Assembly: GCA_902464615.1 (NCBI GenBank)
Contig: CABQKA010000006.1
Coordinates: forward strand, 76,738 to 140,737
From: an uncultured Prevotella sp.
GTDB lineage: Bacteria; Bacteroidota; Bacteroidia; Bacteroidales; Bacteroidaceae
Direction of reading: 5' to 3'
Length of the DNA: 64,000 bases
In this document: positions 44,118 through 52,071 of the stretch, one piece after another
How positions within the stretch are numbered: position 1 is the first letter of the stretch
Layout: each line of letters starts with the position of its first letter
Translations under genes and position numbers: made by a program
The notes under the pieces: model-generated
Seen by the model: the letters and a program-made list of their open reading frames with translations, nothing else
Told to the model about the DNA's origin: nothing
Database searches by the model: none

Positions 44118-44486
44118 TTGAAGATTGTGAGACCAACCGAGAAACTGAAAACAGCGATAATGGCAATATCCATTCTCCTGTCGTGCGGAACTGCGAATGC
44201 GCAACATTGGCATTGGCACTCCCGCCCCTACCGGACACTAACACTTGTTGCCCGGCCGAATGTAGCACTCCATGTCAGCAACCACTTCACTCAAAGGGAG
44301 CGTTTCAAAATGGCGATGGCCTATCTGAAGGACCATGAATATCTTACCGTGAAGAAGTTCATGAAAATGACCGGACTGTCGAAAGCGGCGGCAAAAGCGG
44401 AACTTGACGCATTTGCAGCGGACAAGGAGAAACCCATCACGGCTATTATAAAAGCGAGAAAGAAAGTATATACACTTAACAAGTAG
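44118..44486 (+). CDS. Small exported protein of unknown function
   Basis: The 122-residue frame starts at TTG (44118). That start gives a complete signal peptide (KLKTAIMAISILLSCGTANAQ), whereas the ATG at 44160 would leave no basic N-region. The mature part has an N-terminal His/Trp-rich stretch (HWHWHSRPYR) and a helical C-terminal part (MTGLSKAAAKAELDAFAADKEKPI), the latter reminiscent of a DNA-free HTH-like bundle. It precedes a His-rich lipoprotein and an ECF sigma gene on the same strand (14-bp gap). Confidence 0.65.
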   Translation: MKIVRPTEKLKTAIMAISILLSCGTANAQHWHWHSRPYRTLTLVARPNVALHVSNHFTQRERFKMAMAYLKDHEYLTVKKFMKMTGLSKAAAKAELDAFAADKEKPITAIIKARKKVYTLNK

Positions 44487-44500
44487 AACACCGGAACATT

Positions 44501-44737
44501 ATGTTTATGAAAGGATTTACGAAATGGAGTGCATTCGCACTGACTGGATTAATGGCAATGCTGCTCAGCTCATGCGTTACACATAGATATCCACGGCCTC
44601 ACCGCCATCATCCGCACCGTCATAAGGTGGTAATTGTTGCGGAACAGATTACCGACTTTGAGCAAGGCAAGGATTGTACGATCGCTGAAGAATGTTTGGC
44701 ACTAACCGAACGGATATCCTATGACAGCACTGAATGA
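44501..44737 (+). CDS. Small His-rich lipoprotein
   Basis: The 78-residue protein has a lipoprotein signal (LTGLMAMLLSSC, Cys about 24) followed by a histidine cluster RYPRPHRHHPHRHK that could bind metal, then an acidic end. Its 3' end overlaps the sigma-factor start by 17 bp, so translation is probably coupled. Together with the preceding protein it could be the envelope signal side of the ECF operon; this is inferred from position only. Confidence 0.65.
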   Translation: MFMKGFTKWSAFALTGLMAMLLSSCVTHRYPRPHRHHPHRHKVVIVAEQITDFEQGKDCTIAEECLALTERISYDSTE

Positions 44738-45263
44738 TGCGAGTATCGTTTCAACTCTGAAAGAGAATACGGAAAAGGGATTCCGTCTGTTGATGGCGAA
44801 ATACAAAGAGGCTGTGTATTGGCATATCCGCCGATTAGTCGTTTCACACGATGACGCTCAAGATGCCGCCCAAGAAACTTTTGTACGGATATTCCGTTCT
44901 TTCCGCCAATTCAAGGGCGAATGTTCGTTCTGCGCGTGGATTTACCGGGTCGCCACCAACGAAGCTCTGCGCACGCTGGAACGTAGACGGGGCGAACGGT
45001 TCTCTTTGGATGACCCGGGAACCGGAGTAAACAACCTATTGGCTGACGAATATGTGGATTACAGCGATCTGGAGGCGGTGAAATTGCAAAAGGGCATACT
45101 GTCATTGCCTACCAAACAACAATTGGCTTTCAACCTGCGCTACTACGACGAATTGGGATATGACGAGATAGCCGCCATCACTGGCTCCACAGCAGCCAGT
45201 GTAAAAGCCAATTACCATTTGGCTAAAGAGAAAATAATAAAGTATATGAATTCCACCGATTAA
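44721..45263 (+). CDS. ECF-type RNA polymerase sigma factor
   Basis: The 180-residue protein has region 2 (FRLLMAKYKEAVYWHIRRLVVSHDDAQDAAQETFVRIFRSFRQFKGECSF) and region 4 (LPTKQQLAFNLRYYDELGYDEIAAITGSTAASVKANYHLAKEKI), the sigma-70 ECF pair. It is followed after 2 bp by a one-TM protein placed like an anti-sigma factor and then by a periplasmic Spy-like protein, so it probably controls an envelope-stress operon. Confidence 0.93.
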   Translation: MTALNDASIVSTLKENTEKGFRLLMAKYKEAVYWHIRRLVVSHDDAQDAAQETFVRIFRSFRQFKGECSFCAWIYRVATNEALRTLERRRGERFSLDDPGTGVNNLLADEYVDYSDLEAVKLQKGILSLPTKQQLAFNLRYYDELGYDEIAAITGSTAASVKANYHLAKEKIIKYMNSTD

Positions 45264-45265
45264 AT

Positions 45266-45598
45266 ATGGAGAATAACTTTGATTTCAACCGACTTGGGAA
45301 ACGTATGCCTTACAGGACTCCCGAAGGTTTCCTCGACGAAATGGAAGCGAATATATGGAAAGAAGTTCAAGGCGGACGCCCCCAAACCCCGGGGGTCAAG
45401 ACACGCCGCCTGCGTATTTTCACCGTATCTTTGACCGTGGCCGCAAGCATAGCCCTGCTGTTTGTTTTCAGCCCTGTTTCCCACAAAGAGCCACCAGACA
45501 GTTTCTCAAAAGTAGAGCAAGCGTTTGCCAGCCTCAGCCAAGAAGACCAGGCGTATATCCTTGACGTTTACGAAAAGGACCTGTTTTTGCACGAATAA
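45266..45598 (+). CDS. Putative anti-sigma factor, single-pass membrane protein
   Basis: The 110-residue protein has a cytoplasmic N-terminus (about 1-45: FDFNRLGKRMPYRTPEGFLDEME), one TM segment (VSLTVAASIALLFVFSP, about 54-71) and a short periplasmic tail. It has no zinc HxxxCxxC motif, but its size, topology and 2-bp spacing from the ECF gene are those of short Bacteroidetes anti-sigma proteins. Confidence 0.65.
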   Translation: MENNFDFNRLGKRMPYRTPEGFLDEMEANIWKEVQGGRPQTPGVKTRRLRIFTVSLTVAASIALLFVFSPVSHKEPPDSFSKVEQAFASLSQEDQAYILDVYEKDLFLHE

Positions 45599-45604
45599 AA
45601 AGGA

Positions 45605-46048
45605 ATGATAATGAAGAATACTATCAGATTATTGTTGCTGTTCCTCTCATTTTTAATGGCCTTCTGTTGTACGGTTTCAGCGCAGAGCAGCAAGCAACGC
45701 CTCAGTCGTGAGCAACTGGCGGAGGTACAGGCCAAACACATCGCGAAGGAAATGGCAATGGACGAGGCGACAAGCCGACGTTTTATCGAGGCCTTCTGCC
45801 AGTTTCAGCGGGAAATATGGATTCTCGGCCATCGGCCGAAGCAGCCACACCGCCAGATGACCAGTGAGGAGACAGAGCAGGCATTGAAAAACCGTTTCGC
45901 CCACAGCCGGAAGATTCTGAACTTACGGCAGAAATATTATGCCATCTACAGCGAATTCCTGACACAGAAACAAATCCAGCGTGTCTATGAACTGGAGCGG
46001 CAGATGATGGAACGCCTTTCCAAACGAAGCAAGAAGACAAACCGATAA
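45605..46048 (+). CDS. Periplasmic helical protein (Spy/CpxP-like)
   Basis: The 147-residue protein has a signal peptide (LLLFLSFLMAFCCTVSAQ). The helical mature part is rich in Arg, Gln and Met (LSREQLAEVQAKHIAKEMAMDEA; RFAHSRKILNLRQKYYAIYSEFLTQKQIQRVYELERQMMERL). The LTxxQ-like element TQKQIQRVYELE matches Spy/CpxP-type chaperones or Zn-sensor proteins. Last gene of the ECF unit, 6 bp after the putative anti-sigma gene. Confidence 0.7.
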   Translation: MIMKNTIRLLLLFLSFLMAFCCTVSAQSSKQRLSREQLAEVQAKHIAKEMAMDEATSRRFIEAFCQFQREIWILGHRPKQPHRQMTSEETEQALKNRFAHSRKILNLRQKYYAIYSEFLTQKQIQRVYELERQMMERLSKRSKKTNR

Positions 46049-46078
46049 AAACTATTCACTTATTAAATTCATATCGTA

Positions 46079-46249
46079 TGTTGGGAGTGGACTTCATCGG
46101 AAGATGCCAATGGCCTGTATATCATCAAGGGCGGCAGTTGCGATTCTGACCGTGTCGATTGCCGCAGCGGGAAATCCGATGTCGTAAGGGAAGGCTCGCT
46201 GGGCCACGCAAATGTCGGTTTCCGAATAGTAAGGACTGACAGATACTAA
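46079..46249 (+). pseudogene. C-terminal fragment of a formylglycine-generating-enzyme (SUMF1) domain
   Basis: An open stretch with no start codon reads WEWTSSEDANGLYIIKGGSC, then DCRSGKSDVVREGSL, then HANVGFRIVRTDRY before a TAA. WEWTSS...GGSW-like...GFRIV is the typical ending of the FGE-sulfatase fold. The upstream about 200 residues are gone, replaced by the ECF operon end. It is a gene remnant. Confidence 0.65.
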
Positions 46250-46587
46250 ACCATTTGATCGTGATTTTGTATGCTCCTAAAAAACTGGAGGAAGGTCGGC
46301 ATAAGCATTTTTCCTTTCTCCAGTTTATCAAATGATGCCTGCAAAGTGCTCCGTAAAGCCGGTTCCTTGGGATATTTCCAAGACGGAAAAGGGGCCGGAG
46401 AACGAGAGAACGGACCGCGCTGCCGCGAAAAAACGCAGAAAAACGTCCTCTTAATTATTTGGCAATTAGAAAATAAACACTACTTAACACTTGCTTGATG
46501 CAAGATTCTTTATTTCTTTTCATTTAATTCGTAAACAGACGAGAGAATCCGCGACATTATTAACTCAAAAACTCAACTTAACGCAAA
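46250..46587. other. Intergenic region with no supported gene
   Basis: These 338 bp follow the SUMF1 remnant. I see no clear promoter, hairpin or protein-like frame apart from short random ones. Confidence 0.4.
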
Positions 46588-47262
46588 ATGAAAAAGTTCA
46601 CTCAAACCGTCCGCGTCTTTGCTTCCATACTCTTGATGGGATGCGCATTCAGTTTTGCTTCATGCAGCGACGACAATGAAAACACCCCGATGCCGCCCAC
46701 GGAAGTAAACACGGACATGATGTTCGGCAACTATGACGGAAAGATGGTAGACCTCAGCATCCAACCGACTGACGGCGACGAAACCGGCGACGGGAATGAT
46801 GCTTTGGCGGGCGTCGACGTTTCGGCCACCTTCGACAACGATAGCATTTACTTTGAAGATTTTCCGGTCAGGAACATTGTGCTTTCCATTGTCAACGACG
46901 AAACCACTGCCGACCAAATCGTAGCCGCTCTGGGAACGGTCAGTTACAAGGTAGGGTATAAGCCCGCCGTGACGGCCGGCAAGGACAGCATCGCATTCGT
47001 CCTCGACCCCGAGCCTCTGACTTTTTCCGTCACGCTGCCGTCGGTTTCCGGAGAAGAGGCGCAGCCGCTGACCGTACAGGTGAAAGTGGAAACGATGAAC
47101 ACTGGCGGCTATTCCGTGGAAACGGGTAATGCCAAGTTCGACCTTGCCGTGTCTGAAGTGCTGCTGGGTGAGGGCGATGCGCAGGCTCCGCTGGAAGGTT
47201 TCCACGGCATCGGACTGAATTTTGATATGAACCAACACAAAACCTTCCCTCATAGTTTTTAA
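46588..47262 (+). CDS. Lipoprotein, DUF4840-like (calycin-type)
   Basis: The 224-residue protein has a lipoprotein signal (FASILLMGCAFSFASC; Cys at about 29). A beta-rich mature region follows with MMFGNYDGKMVDLSIQP near its start, as in the DUF4840 group of Bacteroides surface lipoproteins. No catalytic residues are recognised. It is monocistronic and convergent with the flippase gene. Confidence 0.65.
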   Translation: MKKFTQTVRVFASILLMGCAFSFASCSDDNENTPMPPTEVNTDMMFGNYDGKMVDLSIQPTDGDETGDGNDALAGVDVSATFDNDSIYFEDFPVRNIVLSIVNDETTADQIVAALGTVSYKVGYKPAVTAGKDSIAFVLDPEPLTFSVTLPSVSGEEAQPLTVQVKVETMNTGGYSVETGNAKFDLAVSEVLLGEGDAQAPLEGFHGIGLNFDMNQHKTFPHSF

Positions 47263-47357
47263 TTAAACACTGAGGATATATGAAAAGGGATACCTTGCCT
47301 TCGTGGCGGGCATCCTTTTTTTCGTTCCCGGACTTCCGGGCTGCGGGCGGTGGACCG

Positions 47358-48890
47358 TCAGGCTCCCGGCCCTTTGCGGCGTTTCCATTTTCCGCGCAAT
47401 GCTTCCGCCCAACGGGCCTCGCGGTTGAGCCGGCGGAGCGACAGCCACGCCGAAAGGCCGAACGTCGCCCCGCCCACGCTCCATTTCAGGAGCGGACTGC
47501 CGGACAGGGCCAACGCCGCGAAAAGGCCGCCCGCCAGCAAAAGCCACTGGAGCGCATAGAAGCGGAACGGGCCGAAGTCGAAGCGGAAACCGTAGTGGCG
47601 GCGGTAGAGCACGTGGATGAGCAGCATCTCCAGCAGGCCGGCCACCGAAAGGGCTGCGCCTGCGCCCGGCAAACCGAAACGCGCATACGCCAACGGTATG
47701 GCCACGGCCACGAACACGTCATAGGCCACCTCCGTCAGCAGGTACATCCGCGAATCGCCGTGCGCCAGCGACAAATATGAGACCGGGAGCGTCAGGGCCT
47801 TGAAGAACATGAAAGGGACGGCGCAAAGGGCCATCGGGACAGCTGGGACGAACGCGGCCGAATAGAGCACGTGGACCACCAACGGCATGGCCAGCGCGAA
47901 AAGAATGAGGAAGGGCGCGATAAGCAGTACGCAGACTTCTATCTGCCGGTTGGCGATGCGGCTCATGGCGGCGCGGTCCGAGCAGGCCGCCGAAAGGCGG
48001 GGGAAATAATCGGTCTCGATGGCGACGAACACTGCCGACGCATAGGTCACCGCCATGACGTAGCCGCTGTTGTATAGCCCCACGTCGGCCAAACCGCCGA
48101 AGCGCAGCAAGGCGACGCGGATGACCAGCTCGGCCCCTTGCCCGCAAATGCCGGCCAGGGTAAAGGCCACCCCCAACCGTACCATGGGCATCCCCGCCCG
48201 CAGCCAGGCGGCCGGGCGCCGCGGCAGCCTCCACGGGCAGCTGCGCGTGGAGTAGTACAAGTGAATGGTCAGCAGGGCCACGTTGCAAAGCAGCAGCGCG
48301 GGTACGATGCCGCGCACGCCCAAGGCCAGGTAGAACGGGGCGGTGACGGCCAGTGTGGACAAAGTGCCGAACACAGAGATGAGCGCTACCTTGCGCAGTT
48401 GGCGCAAGCCTTTGAGGATGGCCATCTCGCCTCCCGTGATGCTCACCATGCCGACTATGGGCGAGAGGGCGCAGAACACCAGCGTGTGGCCCGCATCGCC
48501 GAAGGTCCAGCGGCTCAACAGCGGAGAGAGGGCGCAACATGCGGCCACGCCCCACAGGGCCGTCGCGACGCTCCACGTGCGCACCGTCGTGACGAAGCGG
48601 TCTATTTTTCCGGCGTCCCCTTCGTCAAACAGTTCCGACACGTGCTTCACCGCGCTGAACGAGATGCCGAAGTTCGTCGTCTGGTTCAGCAGGTTCGTCA
48701 CGTTCAGGTAGATGTTCACCAACGCCATCCCGGCCGGCCCGAGCAGTACCGCGGCCACCTTGTTGCGGATGACGGCCACGAGCATCGTGATGCCTTGCAC
48801 GCCGCCGAAGAGGCCCGTGTACTTCACCACGTGCCGGTACGTCGCTTCCTCGTGCTGCGGGGAGCCGCTCTCTGTCACCTTGTCTGCCAT
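47358..48890 (-). CDS. O-antigen/polysaccharide flippase (Wzx-like)
   Basis: The 510-residue protein has about 12-14 membrane segments of the MATE/MVF (PST) type. The N-terminus HVVKYTGLFGGVQGITMLVAVIRNKVAAVLLGPAGMALVNIY is typical of lipid III-type flippases that carry undecaprenyl-linked oligosaccharides across the inner membrane. It is alone, well away from the sugar transferase and GT4 genes at 62-64 kb. A -7 box TAAATTTG lies at 48986-48993. Confidence 0.9.
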   Translation of the reverse strand: MADKVTESGSPQHEEATYRHVVKYTGLFGGVQGITMLVAVIRNKVAAVLLGPAGMALVNIYLNVTNLLNQTTNFGISFSAVKHVSELFDEGDAGKIDRFVTTVRTWSVATALWGVAACCALSPLLSRWTFGDAGHTLVFCALSPIVGMVSITGGEMAILKGLRQLRKVALISVFGTLSTLAVTAPFYLALGVRGIVPALLLCNVALLTIHLYYSTRSCPWRLPRRPAAWLRAGMPMVRLGVAFTLAGICGQGAELVIRVALLRFGGLADVGLYNSGYVMAVTYASAVFVAIETDYFPRLSAACSDRAAMSRIANRQIEVCVLLIAPFLILFALAMPLVVHVLYSAAFVPAVPMALCAVPFMFFKALTLPVSYLSLAHGDSRMYLLTEVAYDVFVAVAIPLAYARFGLPGAGAALSVAGLLEMLLIHVLYRRHYGFRFDFGPFRFYALQWLLLAGGLFAALALSGSPLLKWSVGGATFGLSAWLSLRRLNREARWAEALRGKWKRRKGPGA

Positions 48891-48985
48891 GCCGTTCTCT
48901 TTTCCTTGCCCTACGCCGCGGGCGCCGCGGTCCGCGCACGCATAAAAGGAAGATTCACAAAACCTTATTTGGAATTAGCGGGGGA

Positions 48986-48993
48986 CAAATTTA
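48986..48993 (-). promoter_or_regulatory. -7 box of the flippase gene
   Basis: TAAATTTG on the minus strand, 96 bp before the start codon. A divergent plus-strand box TACCTTTG at 49057-49064 serves the GNAT gene. Confidence 0.55.
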
Positions 48994-49118
48994 CTGTTTT
49001 TTACGCGGCGGCAGGGCTTTTCCACCCAAAAAATCGACAGCTTTGCGGGAAAGCCCTACCTTTGCGCCACGGGCGGCCAGGGAACTGCCGCCCCCGCACC
49101 GCACGAAAAGAACTTCTT

Positions 49119-49583
49119 ATGCTGACCATACAAGAATGCCGTGAGGCGGACTGTCCCGCCGTTTACCGGCTCATCTGCGAAATGGAGGAGAGGCAGCTCC
49201 CCTACCCCGCCTTTGCGGAAATCTTCCGGGAGACGCTGCGCAGCCGCGCCCACGCCGTCCTCCTGGCCCTCGACGACGGCCAGGCCGCCGGCTGCCTGCA
49301 CCTGCGCATGGAGCCGCAGCTCCACCACGCCGCCCCCGTGGCCGAAATCATGGAGCTGGCCGTGGCGGCCGGCCGGCGCGGCCAGGGTGTGGGCCGCCGG
49401 CTGTTCCGCGCCGCCTGTGCCCGCGCCCGCGAAACGGGCTGCGTGCAGATAGAAGTCGCCTGCAACCAGTTGCGCCACGGCGCGCACCGTTTCTACGAAG
49501 CCATGGGGATGCACAATTTCCACTACAAATTTTCTCTCGACTTCACCGCGCCGCCCGACGCCCCCAACCGCTTGGGCCGCTGA
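49119..49583 (+). CDS. GNAT-family N-acetyltransferase
   Basis: The 154-residue protein starts at MLTIQECREADCPAVYRLI; the much longer upstream open frame is antisense to the flippase. It is a full GNAT fold with the acetyl-CoA loop AAGRRGQGVGRRLFRAAC (Q/RxxGxG/A) and the terminal strand GAHRFYEAMGM. The substrate is unknown. The -7 box TACCTTTG lies 55 bp upstream. A palindromic repeat array begins 36 bp after the stop. Confidence 0.9.
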   Translation: MLTIQECREADCPAVYRLICEMEERQLPYPAFAEIFRETLRSRAHAVLLALDDGQAAGCLHLRMEPQLHHAAPVAEIMELAVAAGRRGQGVGRRLFRAACARARETGCVQIEVACNQLRHGAHRFYEAMGMHNFHYKFSLDFTAPPDAPNRLGR

Positions 49584-49618
49584 AAGGCCGCCGGCGCCGG
49601 TGCCGCAGCCCCGCCGCC

Positions 49619-49677
49619 ACGGGCCTAAGCCCCGTTCCCACAGGCCTAAGGGCCGTAGGGACAAGCCCTATTCCCGT
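49619..49677. repeat. Array of three 17-bp palindromic units at 21-bp period
   Basis: The units start at 49619 (ACGGGCCTAAGCCCCGT), 49640 (ACAGGCCTAAGGGCCGT) and 49661 (ACAAGCCCTATTCCCGT), with 4-bp spacers TCCC and AGGG. The array lies between the GNAT stop and the convergent ABC transporter stop. Confidence 0.88.
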
Positions 49678-49731
49678 ATGGCGCGGGAAAGGCCGAACGC
49701 GCACACGCCCGGTGCGGGAGACTTTTTCCCG

Positions 49732-51378
49732 TCAGTCCGCCTGCACGCGGGACGGGAGGCGGAGCACGGACGCACACCGCCCGGCCACGGTCTCCCGGTG
49801 CGTGATGAGGATGAGTGTCTTGCCGCCGACACGACGCGACAGCCGCTCCAGCAGGAGGCGCTCCGTCGCGCCGTCGAGCGACGATGTCGGTTCGTCGAGC
49901 AAGAGCACACCGCCGGGACGGAGCAGGCCGCGCGCCACGGCAATGCGCTGTGCCTGCCCCTCGCTCAGTCCGGCGCCACGCTCACCGCAAAGGGTATCCA
50001 GGCCTTCGGGCAGCGCACGCACAAAGTCGGCCGCAGCCGCGTGGAGTGCGTCCCAAAGTTCTTCGTCCGTAGCGTCGGGCCGGCCCATCAGCAGATTGTC
50101 GCGGACGCTGCCGCTCAGGAGCGTGTTGCCCTGCGGCACGTAGGCCAGATTGCAGCGCGTGCGGGGCGAGGCTACGGTCTCCGTCCTCCCGTCGTAGAAA
50201 ACGATGCGCCCGCTGTCCGGCTGCAGGAGCGCCAGCACGAGGCGCATCAGCGTGCTCTTACCCGCGCCGGTCTCGCCCACGACGGCCGTCATGCTGCCGG
50301 GGCGGAAATCGTGCGAGAAACGCTCCAACACGGGGCGGGCACTGCCGGGATAGGCAAAGCACACGCCGTCGAAACGCACGCCGACAGCCCCGGCCAGCCG
50401 CAACGGCGGCCCGCCCGCCTCCGGCGGAAGAGCCTGCAGCCCGGCCAGCCGCTCGGCCGAGGTGAACACCCGAACAAACGACGGCACCTGGCGGCTCAAG
50501 TCGACCATAGGGTGCTGCACCTGCGCCACCAGTTGCAGGAAAGCCGCCATCATGCCGAACGTCACCGTCCCGTCGCGCAGGCCGAACAGTCCCCACAGGA
50601 AAGCGGTGGCATAACCGGCGCCGAAGCCCAGCTGTACGACGACGCGCGCAAATATGGAGAAGTCCGTCCGCGCCATCACTTTGCCGCGCAACGTGGACTG
50701 GAGGCGGCCCAGCCCGGCCGCGGACCGCGGTCCATACTCAAAGGCGCGGATGAGCACGCGATGCTGCAAGTGTTCCTGCAAATGGCTCTGCACGCGGCTG
50801 TCCGTGGCGCGGATGCCGCGGGAAAGCCGGCGCATGCGGCGCACATAACGCTTGCTGGCAAGCAGGGCTACGGGCATGATGAAAAGCAACATCCCGGCCA
50901 GACGGGCGTCCAGACGGGAGAGGAAGAACAAAGCGCCGCAGAGCTGCACCGCCGTGACAAAGACGGCGGGCACGGTGCGGCAGATGGCGTCCGACACGGT
51001 GAGCACGTCCTCCACCAGACGGTTGAGCACATCGCCCGTATGCAGGGCCTCGCGCCCGGCCCAGCGACAGGACATGAGGCCGTCGAAGAGACGGCCGCGC
51101 AAGGCATTGCGCAAGGAGATTTCCGCCCGTGCCGCCATCCGGCTGCGCAGGGCCGAAAGCACGAGTTGGCCGGCTATGCAGCCCGCCATGCAGCCGATGC
51201 CGGCCCAAAGCCGGCCTTCCGCCGCACCGGAGGCGATGTCGACAAGCTGCTTGCACACATACACGAAACAGAGCGACACGCCGACTTGAAGCACGCCAAG
51301 CGCGGCATTCGCCGCCGTGACGCCGCGCACGGAGCGCGAAGCGGCCCACAGCCAGTGCAGGCATTCCCTCAGGCGCAC
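49732..51378 (-). CDS. ABC exporter, fused membrane and ATPase domains
   Basis: The start is GTG at 51378 behind an ideal GGAGG; the frame stays open upstream only as a shadow of the peptidase gene. The 548-residue product has a six-TM exporter domain (about 15-310) and an ATPase domain with Walker A GETGAGKST, signature LSEGQAQR, Walker B GVLLLDEPTS and the H-loop ITHRE. It overlaps the S24/S26 peptidase by 10 bp and should be co-translated with it. There is no C39 peptidase domain, so cargo cleavage may depend on the neighbour. Cargo unknown. Confidence 0.9.
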   Translation of the reverse strand: MRLRECLHWLWAASRSVRGVTAANAALGVLQVGVSLCFVYVCKQLVDIASGAAEGRLWAGIGCMAGCIAGQLVLSALRSRMAARAEISLRNALRGRLFDGLMSCRWAGREALHTGDVLNRLVEDVLTVSDAICRTVPAVFVTAVQLCGALFFLSRLDARLAGMLLFIMPVALLASKRYVRRMRRLSRGIRATDSRVQSHLQEHLQHRVLIRAFEYGPRSAAGLGRLQSTLRGKVMARTDFSIFARVVVQLGFGAGYATAFLWGLFGLRDGTVTFGMMAAFLQLVAQVQHPMVDLSRQVPSFVRVFTSAERLAGLQALPPEAGGPPLRLAGAVGVRFDGVCFAYPGSARPVLERFSHDFRPGSMTAVVGETGAGKSTLMRLVLALLQPDSGRIVFYDGRTETVASPRTRCNLAYVPQGNTLLSGSVRDNLLMGRPDATDEELWDALHAAAADFVRALPEGLDTLCGERGAGLSEGQAQRIAVARGLLRPGGVLLLDEPTSSLDGATERLLLERLSRRVGGKTLILITHRETVAGRCASVLRLPSRVQAD

Positions 51379-51863
51379 GGGACACCTCCTTTCCCGTAGC
51401 CGCACCGGCGCAGGACGAAGAGCAGCGCTCGACGCAAGGGGCGCAGCCTTCGCCAGCAGGCCACCCGCAGGCGCTCGCCGCGGCCCGCGCAGTCCACAGT
51501 GCGGCCCGCGCGGACAATGCGGAAAACGACGCCGCAAACGTCCTCGGGGCGGCACGTCTCGCGGAGGCGGAGATGGGCGTCGCCCATGAGCGTCACGCAG
51601 CCGGACCGGATGCCGGCCACGCGGTGGAGCACCCAGCCCCGCTCCGTCCGGGCCAGGACGATGTCGCCCGGTCCGAACGCCGCGGAGCGGCGCAGCACGA
51701 CCCAGTCGCGCCCGTCGACGAGAAAGGGATACATACTGCCGCCCTTCGCCCGCAGGGTCACGGAACAGCCCGCCGCCAACTGGCGCGCCACTTCCTCGAA
51801 AAGCACATCGTTGGGCACGGAGACGCGGCGCACGGCTACGGATGGGGATTTTTGCTGCTTCAT
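51369..51863 (-). CDS. S24/S26-family peptidase (SipW-like signal peptidase)
   Basis: The 164-residue protein starts at MKQQKSPSVAV. The catalytic Ser43 is in KGGSMYPFL, and His80 in GWVLHRV replaces the Lys of classical signal peptidases, as in SipW/ER-type enzymes. A basic C-terminal tail follows. No strong N-terminal TM is visible, so membrane attachment is uncertain. In Bacteroidetes such genes often pair with ABC exporters and PqqD-like proteins in peptide-maturation loci. Here only the exporter is present. Confidence 0.85.
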   Translation of the reverse strand: MKQQKSPSVAVRRVSVPNDVLFEEVARQLAAGCSVTLRAKGGSMYPFLVDGRDWVVLRRSAAFGPGDIVLARTERGWVLHRVAGIRSGCVTLMGDAHLRLRETCRPEDVCGVVFRIVRAGRTVDCAGRGERLRVACWRRLRPLRRALLFVLRRCGYGKGGVPCA

Positions 51864-51962
51864 GCTGACGGAGATTTCTACTTTTTGCCCAAGCGGACTT
51901 GGATGGCGTTCCTGGAGGGGTAAGCCTGCCCCTTTCGCCGTCCCGGCTAAAGGCGAACCTTG

Positions 51963-51970
51963 CAAAAATA
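51963..51970 (-). promoter_or_regulatory. -7 box of the peptidase-exporter pair
   Basis: TATTTTTG on the minus strand, 100 bp before the peptidase start. It supports the shorter start used here, because the upstream in-frame ATG would fall at the box itself. Confidence 0.55.
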
Positions 51971-52071
51971 GTTTTTCCGGAAATAACGGACAAACGAAAG
52001 CGCAATTAAAACAGTGCCGGACGCGCCAACGGCCGATGCGCGGGAAATAAGGCCCGCGCCGCTACGGATTT

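Noticed and set aside
48138..49118. Upstream extension of the GNAT frame
   Set aside because: It is antisense to the flippase and crosses the -7 box TACCTTTG; the compact GNAT start at 49119 explains the protein.
51379..52005. Longer ABC exporter with an extra N-terminal 200 residues
   Set aside because: That part is the shadow of the S24/S26 peptidase gene; GTG at 51378 has an ideal ribosome site.
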